From: an uncultured Prevotellaceae bacterium
GTDB lineage: Bacteria; Bacteroidota; Bacteroidia; Bacteroidales; Bacteroidaceae
Direction of reading: 5' to 3'
Length of the DNA stretch: 52,002 nucleotides
Assembly (NCBI GenBank): GCA_900318795.1
Contig: ONLU01000033.1
Coordinates: 1 to 52,002 of the forward strand
Position 1 is the stretch's first letter; each line of letters starts with the position of its first letter. Below, piece by piece: positions 24,234-33,468 of this stretch. Both the position numbers and the translations under genes were made by a program. The notes under the pieces were generated by a model. That model worked only from the letters and a program-made list of their open reading frames with translations, was not told the origin of the DNA and made no database searches.

Positions 24234-26198
24234 ATGATAGACCGTGCTACAGTCGATAAGATTATGGATGCCGTCAACATCGTAGATGTCGTAGGCGAGT
24301 TTGTTAACCTGCGCAAGGCGGGGGTTAACTACAAGGGACTTTGTCCTTTCCACGATGACAAGACACCGTCGTTTATGGTGTCTCCAGCCCGTCAGATTTG
24401 CAAATGCTTTGCCTGTGGCGAGGGTGGCAATGCTGTCAACTTCCTGATGAAGCATGAGCAGATTACCTATCCCGAGGCCCTGCGTTGGCTGGCAAAGAAG
24501 TACAATATCGAGATTCAGGAACGTGAGCTCACTGACGATGAAAAACGCGAACAAAGCGAGCGCGAATCGATGTTTGTAGTCAACGAATGGGCTTGTCAGT
24601 ATTTCCATGAAATTCTGAAGAACGATGTGGATGGTATGGCTATCGGCAAGCAGTACTTCCGCAGTCGTGGAATCCGTGACGACATCATCGAGAAATTCCA
24701 GCTGGGTTTCTCGCTAACCAAGCGTGACGCACTGGCGAACGAGGCACACCGCAAAGGTTTCAAGGACGAGTTTCTGGTAAAGACGGGATTATGTATTATC
24801 AACGAGCATGGCATTTATGACCGTTTTGCAGGGCGTGCCATGTTCCCCTGGCTGAATGTCAGCGGTAAGGTGGTGGCCTTTGGAGGTCGTAAGCTCGATG
24901 CAGCCACCAAAGGTGTGCAGCAGAAGTACGTCAACTCGCCCGATTCGGAGATCTACCACAAGGAACGCGAATTGTATGGTATTTATCAGGCAAAGAAAGC
25001 CATCGCCAAGGAAGACTGCGTCTATATGGTCGAAGGCTACACCGACGTTATTGCCATGCACCAGTGTGGTCTGGAGAATGTCGTAGCCAACTCAGGTACG
25101 GCCCTTTCCGTTTTCCAAATCAAGTTGCTGCGCCGATTCACTCAGAATATAGTATTGCTCTATGACGGTGACGAAGCTGGTATCCATGCCGCCATGCGTG
25201 GAACGGACATGCTGTTGCAGGAAGGTATGAACATTAAAGTGCTGCTCCTCCCCGACGGTGACGATCCAGACTCGTTTGCCCGGAAGCATACTGCCCAGCA
25301 GTTCAAGCAGTATATCGAAGACCATCAGACGGACTTCATTCAGTTTAAGACCGAGTTGATGTTGAAGAATGTCAAGGATCCCATCAAACGTGCAGAAGCT
25401 ATCAACAGCATTGTGCGCTCAGTGAGTGTCATCCCTGACCCCATAGTCCGTGCCACTTATATTACCGAATGTGCCCGTAGGTTGGACGTGGACGAACGTA
25501 CGCTTATCAGTCAGACTAACAAGTATATTGCAGGTGACCGTGAGGAACAGCGTAAAGAGCAAGAGCGGCAGGAGGCAAGAGCGGAAAGGCTGGATGCCAC
25601 AGGAGCGGCACAGCAACAGGCGACGCCTCTCACCTCTCAATTCTCACCTCTTACCTCTGGTAATGAGGTTGAGCGCCTGCTGGTGCAGAACATTGTCCGC
25701 CACGGACATGAGATTATATTTCCTGGGTTGGAAGCAGAAGACGGTTCTACCATCGACCTCAATGTGGCACAGTATATCGGCTATGACCTTGGACAAGATG
25801 GTCTCCAATTCTCCAACGAGCTCTATAACCAGATTCTGCAGGAAGCAGTAGAGCATGCTACTGATGAAGGGTTCCAGGCCGATCGCTACTTCATGCAGCA
25901 TCCTGATCCACAAATCAGTCAGCTGGCAGCCTCCTTAGGTATAGACCGTCATCAGCTCAGCGAGAGTTTTAAGAAAGAATACACCACAGCCGACCTGCAA
26001 CAGAAGATTCAGCACCTTATCCTTGACTTCCGTATGGATATTGTCAACCAACGGCTGAAGGAGATTCAGCGACAATTGAAGACGATGGGCTCCCAGATAG
26101 ACCGTGAACAGTTGAAAAAGCTGATGGACGAGTACAAGGATACACAGGAGTTGCGTAATGCGTTGGCTAAGCAACGCGGTAGTGACGTTATAGTTTAG
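24234..26198 (+). CDS. dnaG: DNA primase
   Basis: This 654-residue protein makes the RNA primers for replication. The CHC2 zinc finger ligands are Cys37, His40, Cys58 and Cys61. The RNA polymerase core and Toprim domain follow (YMVEGYTDVIAMH; LYDGDEAGIHAAMRG; LLLPDGDDPDSF), and the C-terminal part should bind the DnaB helicase. The start MIDRATVDKI is the family start; an upstream in-frame ATG at 24174 would add 20 residues across the promoter. The linker at about residues 455-478 is Gln/Ala/Ser/Thr-rich and partly encoded by intergenic-type CTCACCTCT repeats. The cardiolipin synthase gene follows after 22 bp. Confidence 0.95.
   Translation: MIDRATVDKIMDAVNIVDVVGEFVNLRKAGVNYKGLCPFHDDKTPSFMVSPARQICKCFACGEGGNAVNFLMKHEQITYPEALRWLAKKYNIEIQERELTDDEKREQSERESMFVVNEWACQYFHEILKNDVDGMAIGKQYFRSRGIRDDIIEKFQLGFSLTKRDALANEAHRKGFKDEFLVKTGLCIINEHGIYDRFAGRAMFPWLNVSGKVVAFGGRKLDAATKGVQQKYVNSPDSEIYHKERELYGIYQAKKAIAKEDCVYMVEGYTDVIAMHQCGLENVVANSGTALSVFQIKLLRRFTQNIVLLYDGDEAGIHAAMRGTDMLLQEGMNIKVLLLPDGDDPDSFARKHTAQQFKQYIEDHQTDFIQFKTELMLKNVKDPIKRAEAINSIVRSVSVIPDPIVRATYITECARRLDVDERTLISQTNKYIAGDREEQRKEQERQEARAERLDATGAAQQQATPLTSQFSPLTSGNEVERLLVQNIVRHGHEIIFPGLEAEDGSTIDLNVAQYIGYDLGQDGLQFSNELYNQILQEAVEHATDEGFQADRYFMQHPDPQISQLAASLGIDRHQLSESFKKEYTTADLQQKIQHLILDFRMDIVNQRLKEIQRQLKTMGSQIDREQLKKLMDEYKDTQELRNALAKQRGSDVIV
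25626..25658. repeat. In-frame CACCTCT repeat inside dnaG
   Basis: Units CCTCTCACCTCT, CAATTCTCACCTCT and TACCTCT sit in the linker before the primase C-terminal domain and encode TPLTSQFSPLTS. They are of the same type as the pyrimidine-rich insertion in mutY. Confidence 0.55.
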
Positions 26199-26220
26199 AA
26201 TCATGTAAAGAGAACAGAGG

Positions 26221-27648
26221 ATGGAAGGACTGTTTTATATCATAGGCATGACGTTGCTGTGGGGTGTCATAGCCCTGTCAGTCATCCACGTCGTAATGGA
26301 CAACCGGCAACCTGCCAAGACGATGGCTTGGGTGCTGGTTATCCTTTTCCTGCCTTTGATAGGTGTCGTGTTCTATCTCTTCTTTGGCATGAATCACCGT
26401 CGTGAACGGTTGGTCAGTCAGCGCTCCCTCGACCAGTTGTCCAAGCGTTCCATGCTGGGCTTTGTCGAACAGCAGGACCTTCGTGTCCCTGACGCCCATA
26501 AACCGATGGTTGACCTCTTTATCAATCAGAATCTCTCGCTGCCGTTCAAGGATAATACCGTCGACATCATGACTGACGGCTATGCTTTCTTGCCAGAGTT
26601 ATTGCACGACATCGCTTCTGCTACCCATCATATTCACATCGATATGTATATTATCGAAGATGATGCTTTTGGAAACTTGGTGGCAGATGCCCTCATAGAC
26701 AAAGCTCGTGAAGGTGTGTGTGTCCGTGTCATCTACGACGATGTGGGCTGTTGGAAGGTTAGGCGCAGCTTCTTTGAGCGTATGCGTGAAGAGGGTGTTG
26801 AGATACATTCCTTCCTTCCTGTTCACTTCCCCACATTCACTTCGAAGGTGAACTACCGCAACCACCGCAAGCTGATTGTCATAGATGGTAGGGTAGGCTA
26901 TGTCGGAGGTATGAATATAGCCAAACGCTATGTCTCGACGTCGTGGCGCGACACGATGTTGCGTGTGACGGGAGGTGTCGTCTACTCTTTGCAACGGGCT
27001 TTCCTTGTAGACTGGTATTTCGTTGACCGTACACTCATTACCAACCGCGTTTACTATCCTCAACTTTCAAATCAGAACGCTCAACTTCCTAACAATAACT
27101 GCCTGGCACAACTCGTTACCAGCGGACCTACAACCCCTTATCCTGAAATCATGCAGGGCTACGTCCGTGCTATCACTGCTGCCCGTCGCTATATTTATAT
27201 CGAAACACCTTACTTCCTGCCCAACGAACCCGTACTCTTTGCCCTGAAGACGGCAGCTATGACAGGCATTGATGTCTGCCTGCTCTGTCCGCGCCACTCT
27301 GATGCTCGATTCACGGAGTGGGCGTCGCGCAGCTATCTCCGTGAACTCCGTGAGGCGGGTGCCCGTGTTTGTCTTTACGAACCGGCTTTCCTGCATTCCA
27401 AGTTGATGGTCATTGACGATGCACTCTCTACCTGTGGCTCTACGAATCTTGACTTCCGTTCCTTTGAGAATAACTTTGAGTCCAACATCTTTATCTACGA
27501 CGAAGGAACAGCCCTGCGACTGAAAAAGGTGTTCCTCGACGACCTGTCTCAGAGCATCTCTCTTGATGATGTTCCTTCCTGGATGCACCCGAAGTTCGTT
27601 CAACACCTGTGGGAAAGCTTTACTCGTCTGCTTTCGCCGTTGCTCTGA
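26221..27648 (+). CDS. cls: Cardiolipin synthase, phospholipase D type
   Basis: This 475-residue membrane enzyme joins phosphatidyl groups to make cardiolipin. Two N-terminal transmembrane helices (about 5-25 and 33-54) are followed by two HKD motifs: NHRKLIVIDGRVGYVGGMN and HSKLMVIDDALSTCGSTNLD. Length is that of the ClsA group. A short Asn/Gln-rich stretch (LSNQNAQLPNNN) lies between the domains and may also be repeat-derived. It follows dnaG closely and ends 14 bp from the convergent rsmD. Confidence 0.93.
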   Translation: MEGLFYIIGMTLLWGVIALSVIHVVMDNRQPAKTMAWVLVILFLPLIGVVFYLFFGMNHRRERLVSQRSLDQLSKRSMLGFVEQQDLRVPDAHKPMVDLFINQNLSLPFKDNTVDIMTDGYAFLPELLHDIASATHHIHIDMYIIEDDAFGNLVADALIDKAREGVCVRVIYDDVGCWKVRRSFFERMREEGVEIHSFLPVHFPTFTSKVNYRNHRKLIVIDGRVGYVGGMNIAKRYVSTSWRDTMLRVTGGVVYSLQRAFLVDWYFVDRTLITNRVYYPQLSNQNAQLPNNNCLAQLVTSGPTTPYPEIMQGYVRAITAARRYIYIETPYFLPNEPVLFALKTAAMTGIDVCLLCPRHSDARFTEWASRSYLRELREAGARVCLYEPAFLHSKLMVIDDALSTCGSTNLDFRSFENNFESNIFIYDEGTALRLKKVFLDDLSQSISLDDVPSWMHPKFVQHLWESFTRLLSPLL

Positions 27649-27662
27649 TAGCAATGCCGCAC

Positions 27663-28205
27663 TCAGACCTTCAGATTGGAGAACAAGGTGAAGTTGACAC
27701 TACCGTATTGGCGGTGCTCAATGAAGTGTGGATGTTGTGAGAAATCGTGGTCTTTGCCGTGTTCAAAGACAAAGATGCCGTCGTCTTTCAATAGCTGTTT
27801 GTCGAATATCAGGTCTGGTATCTGGGCCAGTTCCTTCAGTGCATAGGGTGGGTCGGCAAAGATGAAGTCGAACTGCTGGCGGCATGACTTCAAAAACCGG
27901 AACACATCACCCCTGATTGGAATGCAGGAGTTGTCGTTCAGCTTCTTGATGCAATCCTGGATGAAACGATGGTGGTCCCGGTCCAGTTCAACGCTGACTA
28001 CCCGCTGGCAACCCCGTGAAATCAGTTCCAGTGAGATGCTGCCGGTGCCAGAGAACAGGTCCAATGCTTCGCAGCCGTCGAAGTCGATATACTGTCCCAA
28101 TACGTTGAAGATGTTTTCCTTGGCAAAGTCTGTTGTGGGCCGTGCCTTGAACGAACGCGGTATATCGAAATGCCGCCCCTTGTATTTCCCTGTGATGATA
28201 CGCAT
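27663..28205 (-). CDS. rsmD: 16S rRNA (guanine966-N2)-methyltransferase
   Basis: This 180-residue SAM-dependent enzyme methylates G966 of 16S rRNA. Its start MRIITGKYKGRHFD and the SAM-binding stretch ALDLFSGTGSISLELISRG are typical. The catalytic motif FIFADPPYAL (a DPPY motif) is present, and length is standard. It sits 54 bp downstream of the DUF3822 gene, an arrangement common in Bacteroidetes. Confidence 0.94.
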   Translation of the reverse strand: MRIITGKYKGRHFDIPRSFKARPTTDFAKENIFNVLGQYIDFDGCEALDLFSGTGSISLELISRGCQRVVSVELDRDHHRFIQDCIKKLNDNSCIPIRGDVFRFLKSCRQQFDFIFADPPYALKELAQIPDLIFDKQLLKDDGIFVFEHGKDHDFSQHPHFIEHRQYGSVNFTLFSNLKV

Positions 28206-28259
28206 AATAATTCAATATCTCATGACGAAGCCGCCCTCTGAACTCAGTCAGAGAATAGC

Positions 28260-29069
28260 TCAATTTTTTAATATGAAGAGCATTAGGTCGTAAGGCATAC
28301 CCTCTATCTGAGTGACCGAAGCACGGTTGAACTCACCCGACGGGTTGGTGATAAAGACCCGTTTTACATAGCGGCGTGCCTCTTCCGTCACTTGCTCGCG
28401 TTCGGGCAGGTTGCCACACAGGTGCAGCTCGTCCTCACGAGGCTCCATCCCAAGCTGTTTCCAAGCCGAGAGCAGATAATATAAGGCATCGTTGGGATCG
28501 TTGCCGATAGCGTAGGAGTTACAGAACTTAAAGCGGTTCTGCTGAAAACAGAACACCTCTACACGGTGATCGTGAAAGTAGCCATACAACTTCTGGTGAA
28601 CACCTGTGAAACTCTTCTGGTACAGATGGTTCCAGACTGGTGCTACGGCTGGTATCAGACTGAGGTTGTTGAACCGCTCGGTGAGAACTTGTCGCAAATC
28701 ACGATGGATGGTAAACAAGGCCACCGCATTGAGACTGGGCAGAACGTAGCTAACCACCGTCATTCCTTCCAAACGGGTAAAGGTGTGTCCGTATAGTTCC
28801 TCTTGCTCGTCCTTGTTGTATAGGTCTGACGGCATCATCAGTACAGGCGAGTCCACCATCACGGCTACGTGCTGGTAGTCGGCGTCCAGCACAGGTGTGT
28901 TGCGCAGAGCTTCGCGCATGTTAGCTGCCATCGAGATGCTGCTCTTCAGCGCATAGCGCTCATAGTTAACCTGGCCAGCCCCTGTCGTTGTGAACGAGAG
29001 GCTACCCGGACTTATGCGGATGATGAGTCGTTCTCCCCTTGGGAGTGTGGCGTTGCGAGGATTGCTCAT
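28260..29069 (-). CDS. DUF3822 family protein
   Basis: This 269-residue soluble protein has no signal peptide. I recognise it as DUF3822 from its position before rsmD and from sequence blocks such as LIIRISPGSLSF, YNKDEQEELYGHTF and FCNSYAIGNDPNDALYYLL. Family function is not known; the beta-alpha pattern is reminiscent of actin-like folds, which is only an impression. Its ATG overlaps the TGA of the 29-residue ORF upstream (ATGA), so translation is probably coupled. Confidence 0.82.
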   Translation of the reverse strand: MSNPRNATLPRGERLIIRISPGSLSFTTTGAGQVNYERYALKSSISMAANMREALRNTPVLDADYQHVAVMVDSPVLMMPSDLYNKDEQEELYGHTFTRLEGMTVVSYVLPSLNAVALFTIHRDLRQVLTERFNNLSLIPAVAPVWNHLYQKSFTGVHQKLYGYFHDHRVEVFCFQQNRFKFCNSYAIGNDPNDALYYLLSAWKQLGMEPREDELHLCGNLPEREQVTEEARRYVKRVFITNPSGEFNRASVTQIEGMPYDLMLFILKN

Positions 29070-29155
29070 TTGTCAAGTATGCTCAGCACGCACAGCACCG
29101 CCAATGCGGCGCAAACCAGTGCCAAGACAATATTGGTTTTCTGGATGTTCGTCAT
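29066..29155 (-). CDS. 29-residue single-helix membrane peptide, coupled to DUF3822
   Basis: The ORF starts MTNIQKTN and continues with one hydrophobic helix of about 17 residues (IVLALVCAALAVLCVLSIL), ending in DK. Its stop overlaps the DUF3822 start as ATGA. A -7 box TATCTTTGC (29163-29171) lies 7 nt before its ATG. Without this peptide the DUF3822 gene would have an unexplained leader of about 85 nt. Two cysteines lie in the helix. Function is unknown; an inner-membrane anchor or partner for DUF3822 is possible. Confidence 0.65.
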   Translation of the reverse strand: MTNIQKTNIVLALVCAALAVLCVLSILDK

Positions 29156-29162
29156 TTCGTCT

Positions 29163-29202
29163 GCAAAGATAATGCTTTTTTCGGAAAAATGATTAACTTT
29201 GC
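29163..29202. promoter_or_regulatory. Divergent promoters for the small peptide/DUF3822 and the RecD-like helicase
   Basis: Minus-strand TATCTTTGC (29163-29171) and plus-strand TAACTTTGC (29194-29202) are back to back, about 23 nt apart. Both lead to start codons within 10 nt, so both mRNAs should have minimal leaders. The -33 regions of the two promoters overlap. Confidence 0.65.
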
Positions 29203-29210
29203 ACCTAAAT

Positions 29211-30626
29211 ATGATTACCGACGAGTTAAAATATCGCATCCGTGAGGCTTTTGGCCATGTGCCGACAGCAGAGCAGGAACAAGCTATAGAGACCTTTGCT
29301 CTCTTTATGACAGACCGTCTGGAACATGCCGTCATGGTGATGCGTGGCTCGGCAGGAACAGGAAAGACCACGTTGGCAGCAGCCATTGTCCGTGCCATGC
29401 TGTCGTTGAAACAACAGATGGTGCTCATGGCCCCTACGGGACGTGCTGCCAAGGTGTTCTCGCTGTATGCTGACCATGCGGCCTATACCATCCATCGGCG
29501 CATCTATCGGCAGAAATCGTTAGAGGGTGGCTTTGACCTGAATTACAATTCGGCCCACGACACGCTGTTTATTGTCGATGAGGCTTCGATGATCAGTCGT
29601 GACGGTTTGCTTGATGATCTTATCCGGTTTGTCTATAACGAACGTAATTGCCGGTTGCTTCTGATAGGCGACCGGGCTCAGCTGCCCCCCGTTGGCGAGG
29701 AAGAGAGTCCGGCACTGATGTCAGAGGTGCTGAGACTCTATGGCTTGCACGTCCATGAGTGTGACTTGAACGAGGTGCTACGCCAGAGTCAGGAGTCTGG
29801 TATTCTTTACAATGCAACAGTGGTCAGACGTCTGATGTCTGATGGATGTTGCGAGTTACCTCAGATCCGCTTTGCCGGTTTCCAGGACATCCGATTGGTG
29901 ACGGGCAACGACCTCATTGACGAACTGGGCAGCAGCTACTCGCGGGTGGGGATGGATGAAACGATGGTCATCACGCGTTCCAACAAACGGGCAAACATCT
30001 ACAACCAGGGCATCCGCAATAGGGTGCTCGATCGCGACGAGGAACTCTGCTCGGGTGACTTGCTGATGATAGTGAAGAACAATTATTACTGGATTAAAAG
30101 TGAGCTGCCAACAGTCAATGGTCATCAGCCAATGGCATTCATTGCCAATGGCGACCGTGCCGTAGTCCGTCGGGTGCGCCACGTTCAGGAACTATATGGC
30201 TTCCGCTTTGCCGAGGTTACCATGACATTCCCGGATTATGACTCTATGGAGTTGACGGCTATCGTATTGCTCGACACCCTGACCTCAGAGGCTCCGGCAC
30301 TGACGGCAGAGCAGCAAGAACAGTTGTTTAACAATGTCTTGGAAGACTATGCCGATATTCCCCTGAAGCAGGACCGGATGAAGAAGATGAAGGAAGACCG
30401 CTACTATAATGCCCTGCAGGTGAAGTTTGCCTATGCTGCCACCTGTCACAAGGCACAGGGCGGTCAGTGGGAACACGTATATGTGGACCAAGGCTACATG
30501 ACTGATGACATGCTGACACCTGACTACATCCACTGGCTCTATACCGCTTTCACACGTGCTACGGAACGCCTCTATCTGGTCAATTGGCCAAAAACACAGA
30601 CGGAAGATGCGGAAGTTTCAGAATAA
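29211..30626 (+). CDS. RecD-like superfamily 1B DNA helicase
   Basis: This 471-residue ATPase has Walker A GSAGTGKTT (46-54), motif Ia APTGRAAK, Walker B FIVDEASMIS and motif III GDRAQLPPVGEEESP. The C-terminal UvrD-C2 motifs are YAATCHKAQGGQW and YTAFTRATERLYLVN. It lacks the long N-terminal region of RecD2 and is the short form common in Bacteroidetes. A role in DNA repair or recombination is likely. The start at 29211 is preferred over a codon 12 nt upstream that lies in the promoter. rmuC follows immediately. Confidence 0.88.
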   Translation: MITDELKYRIREAFGHVPTAEQEQAIETFALFMTDRLEHAVMVMRGSAGTGKTTLAAAIVRAMLSLKQQMVLMAPTGRAAKVFSLYADHAAYTIHRRIYRQKSLEGGFDLNYNSAHDTLFIVDEASMISRDGLLDDLIRFVYNERNCRLLLIGDRAQLPPVGEEESPALMSEVLRLYGLHVHECDLNEVLRQSQESGILYNATVVRRLMSDGCCELPQIRFAGFQDIRLVTGNDLIDELGSSYSRVGMDETMVITRSNKRANIYNQGIRNRVLDRDEELCSGDLLMIVKNNYYWIKSELPTVNGHQPMAFIANGDRAVVRRVRHVQELYGFRFAEVTMTFPDYDSMELTAIVLLDTLTSEAPALTAEQQEQLFNNVLEDYADIPLKQDRMKKMKEDRYYNALQVKFAYAATCHKAQGGQWEHVYVDQGYMTDDMLTPDYIHWLYTAFTRATERLYLVNWPKTQTEDAEVSE

Positions 30627-30631
30627 ATGAT

Positions 30632-30640
30632 TACCTTTGC
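30632..30640 (+). promoter_or_regulatory. Candidate internal -7 box before rmuC
   Basis: TACCTTTGC follows the helicase stop by 5 bp and precedes the preferred rmuC ATG by 4 nt. The -33 region is poor, so it may be a weak or fortuitous box. Confidence 0.4.
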
Positions 30641-30644
30641 AGTG

Positions 30645-31970
30645 ATGATGATTGTATTATATATTTTAATAGGTATAGCGGTAGGAGCCTTGGCGCTCTA
30701 TTTCGTGATGAGTCCCAAGGTGGCCCAGATGACCGTAGAGTTGGCGCGCAAGGAAACTGAGATGAACCTCTTGGGCCAACAACGTAAGGTCGAACAGCAG
30801 CAGGCAGAGGAACGCTTTTCCGAGCAGCTGCGTTTGCAGCGCGAACAGTCTGCCGACCAGTTGCGAGCTCAGCGTGAGCAGTTTGATGAACAGTTGAAAA
30901 CTACCAAGGAACAGCTGCACGTCATGGCCCGGCAGCTGATGGATGCCCAGGCCCAGCGGCTGAAGGAGGAAAACCGCGAACAGATGGGGACCATCACCCA
31001 GCCTCTGAAGGACGCTATCACGGAGATGCGCAAGGCCATTAGTGACAATACCAAGGACCATACGGAACAGACGGCATCACTGAAAGAACAACTGCGACTG
31101 ATGATGGAAACGGGGCGCGAAATGAGTGAGAAAGCCGAGGGACTGGCTAACGTATTGCGTCGTGACAACAAGGTCAGTGGCAATATGGGCGAAATCATCC
31201 TGGGCGACCTGCTGGCATCCCAAGGTCTGACCGAGGGCATACACTATGATGTACAGGCCCGTCTGCGCGACGAGCAAGGACGTCCGATGAAGAATGACGA
31301 TACCGGGCGCGAGATGCAGCCTGATGTCATCCTGCACTATCCACAGGGACAGGACGTGGTCATCGACTCCAAGGTGTCATTGGTGGCATATCAGCGTTAT
31401 GTCAATGCTGAGACACCCGAGGAGAAGGAACGTGCCCTGCAGGAACACATCAAGTCAGTCCGGGCGCACGTCACCGAACTGGCACGCAAGGACTATTCGA
31501 AGTATATCAAGCCCCCGCGCGAGGCAGTAGACTTCGTCATCATGTTTGTTCCCTTCGAGTCGTCGCTGCAGTTGGCACTGGTCAATGACCCGTCGCTATG
31601 GCGCGAGGCTTTTGAACGCAAGGTGTTCATTACGGGCGAACAGAACTTGTTGGGCATCCTGCACATGATACATATTGCATGGGTGCAGAACCAGCAGGCC
31701 GAGAACCAGGAACGCGTGTTTGGTGTGGCAGAACAGCTACTGGACCGTCTGGGTGACTTCATTCAGCGCTACCAGAAGGTAGGCGAGCAACTGGAACAGG
31801 TGCGCAAGGCCTACGACTTCTCCGTCAACAAGCTGAACGAGGGGCGCCAAAGCGTGGTACAGAAAGCCAACGAACTGAAGCAGCTCGGTGCCAAGGAGAA
31901 TCCCAACCGTCGCATACCCCAGACTACCGACTCCTTAGAGATATCCTCAGAGCATGATCTATTTGAATGA
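30645..31970 (+). CDS. rmuC: RmuC family DNA recombination protein
   Basis: The protein has an N-terminal transmembrane helix (LYILIGIAVGALALYFVM), then a long Gln/Glu-rich coiled coil (to about residue 190). The RmuC nuclease-like core follows: GNMGEIILGDLL, QPDVILHYPQGQDVVIDSKVSL, and later DFVIMFVPFESSLQLAL. RmuC limits inversions between short repeats. An ATG at 30627 is also in frame, but a -7 box TACCTTTGC (30632-30640) lies between it and the ATG pair at 30645/30648, so the later start is preferred; the longer form gives 447 residues. The 3' end overlaps the PPTase gene by 17 bp. Confidence 0.88.
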   Translation: MMIVLYILIGIAVGALALYFVMSPKVAQMTVELARKETEMNLLGQQRKVEQQQAEERFSEQLRLQREQSADQLRAQREQFDEQLKTTKEQLHVMARQLMDAQAQRLKEENREQMGTITQPLKDAITEMRKAISDNTKDHTEQTASLKEQLRLMMETGREMSEKAEGLANVLRRDNKVSGNMGEIILGDLLASQGLTEGIHYDVQARLRDEQGRPMKNDDTGREMQPDVILHYPQGQDVVIDSKVSLVAYQRYVNAETPEEKERALQEHIKSVRAHVTELARKDYSKYIKPPREAVDFVIMFVPFESSLQLALVNDPSLWREAFERKVFITGEQNLLGILHMIHIAWVQNQQAENQERVFGVAEQLLDRLGDFIQRYQKVGEQLEQVRKAYDFSVNKLNEGRQSVVQKANELKQLGAKENPNRRIPQTTDSLEISSEHDLFE

Positions 31971-32508
31971 CAATCTGGAGAGTTTTGACTTCGAGGCTTC
32001 CCTGCCTTTGTTGTCAGCACAGCGCCGTGAACAGGCTCTGCAGTTTCGTTATGAACTGGGGCGCAAGACGTGTGCAGCAGCCTATCTGCTGTTGCGTGAG
32101 GGACTGCAAAAGGAGTATGGCATCACGGAACCGCCCGTGTTCGAATATGGTGAACACGGCAAGCCCATGATTGCCGGACATCCCGACATCCACTTCAACT
32201 TGAGTCATTGTCGCGAAGCCGTCCTGTGTGTGGTCAGCGACCGCCCTGTGGGATGCGATGTGGAGAGCATTCGTGAGTTTCATGAGTCGTTGGTGCGCTA
32301 CACCATGAATGATGCTGAAGTACGGCAGATAGAGCAGGCTCCACACCCAGCTGCCGAGTTCATCCGCCTGTGGACCATGAAGGAGGCTGTGCTGAAACTC
32401 AGTGGTGAGGGCATCCGTGACGACCTGAAGTGTGTCTTGCAGGGTAAAGATGGTTTCCAGACGGTGGTGAATCAGGAAAAAAACTATATTTATTCGATTG
32501 TTTACTGA
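31954..32508 (+). CDS. 4'-Phosphopantetheinyl transferase (Sfp/AcpT type)
   Basis: This 184-residue enzyme moves the phosphopantetheine arm of CoA onto carrier proteins. The substrate-binding segment HGKPMIAGHPDIHFNLSH is followed by the Mg-binding GCDVE (Asp102, Glu104) and the family motif WTMKEAVLK (140-148). It overlaps the end of rmuC and is likely the last gene of the helicase-rmuC-PPTase unit. Whether it serves the fatty-acid ACP or a secondary-metabolite carrier cannot be told. Confidence 0.9.
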   Translation: MIYLNDNLESFDFEASLPLLSAQRREQALQFRYELGRKTCAAAYLLLREGLQKEYGITEPPVFEYGEHGKPMIAGHPDIHFNLSHCREAVLCVVSDRPVGCDVESIREFHESLVRYTMNDAEVRQIEQAPHPAAEFIRLWTMKEAVLKLSGEGIRDDLKCVLQGKDGFQTVVNQEKNYIYSIVY

Positions 32509-32516
32509 TTTTTTGT

Positions 32517-32525
32517 TACCTTTGC
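32517..32525 (+). promoter_or_regulatory. -7 box of the neutral zinc metallopeptidase
   Basis: TACCTTTGC begins 8 bp after the PPTase stop; the -33 region (TTCGATTG) lies inside the end of that gene. It gives a leader of about 30 nt. Confidence 0.65.
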
Positions 32526-32560
32526 CGACAGAAACTTATAAACTAAAAACTCAATAACGT

Positions 32561-33448
32561 ATGAAATTAGACGGAAGACGCGAAAGCTCGAATGTGGAAG
32601 ATCGCCGTGGTATGAGCGGTGGAACCAAGGCCGGTATGGGTATCGGTGGTATTATCATTGTGGCGCTGATGGCATGGCTGACGGGTGGTAACCCGCTGGA
32701 GGCTGTAATGCAGCAAGTGGCAGAAAACGGTGGACTGGGTTCGTTGACGGGAACAAATACCGAGGTGAACGAGGGCCAGCGTGAGTTTACAGAGGAAGAG
32801 CAGGCTCTGGCTAAGTTCTCCACCCAGATTCTGGCTGGCACGGAGGATGTGTGGTCGGAGATTTTCAAGCAGAACGGTGCGCAGTATCAGAATCCCACGA
32901 TGGTGCTCTATACGGATGGCACGCAGACAGCCTGCGGACAGGGTTCTGCTGCAATGGGACCCTTCTACTGCTCAGGCGACCAGAAACTCTATATCGACCT
33001 CTCGTTCTTCACTACGATGAAGAAGCAGTTGGGTGCCGATGGCGACTTTGCCTATGCCTACGTGATAGCCCATGAAGTGGGTCACCATGTGGAATACCTG
33101 ACGGGTACGTTGCAGAAAGTACATGCCCAGATGGCAAAGCTCAGTCAGGCCGAGGCCAACAAACTCTCCGTACGTCTGGAGCTGCTGGCAGACTTCTATG
33201 CCGGTGTCTGGGCCCATCACGACAACAAACGCTTTGGTTCGCTGGAGGACGGTGACATCGAGGAGGCTATCAATTGTGCCCAGAAGATAGGTGACGACTA
33301 TCTGCAGACCAAAGCTCGTGGCTATGCTGTTCCGGAGTCCTTCAACCATGGTACGTCGAAACAACGCATGAAGTGGTTCAAGTTGGGTTTGGAGACTGGT
33401 GACATCTCGAGGGGTAATACCTTCCAGTGCTCTGACGCAGAACTCTGA
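32561..33448 (+). CDS. YpfJ-type neutral zinc metallopeptidase
   Basis: This 295-residue protein has a short charged N-terminus (MKLDGRRESSNVEDRRGMSGG), one transmembrane helix (about 28-41) and an extracytoplasmic peptidase domain. The zinc motif HEVGHH gives His171, Glu172 and His175. Conserved blocks MGPFYCSGDQKLYIDLSFF and ELLADFYAGVWAHH are typical of the family. Substrate is unknown. It has its own promoter and shares a bidirectional terminator with the convergent TlpA-like gene. Confidence 0.92.
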   Translation: MKLDGRRESSNVEDRRGMSGGTKAGMGIGGIIIVALMAWLTGGNPLEAVMQQVAENGGLGSLTGTNTEVNEGQREFTEEEQALAKFSTQILAGTEDVWSEIFKQNGAQYQNPTMVLYTDGTQTACGQGSAAMGPFYCSGDQKLYIDLSFFTTMKKQLGADGDFAYAYVIAHEVGHHVEYLTGTLQKVHAQMAKLSQAEANKLSVRLELLADFYAGVWAHHDNKRFGSLEDGDIEEAINCAQKIGDDYLQTKARGYAVPESFNHGTSKQRMKWFKLGLETGDISRGNTFQCSDAEL

Positions 33449-33468
33449 CACATCAAGAATAATAAAGA

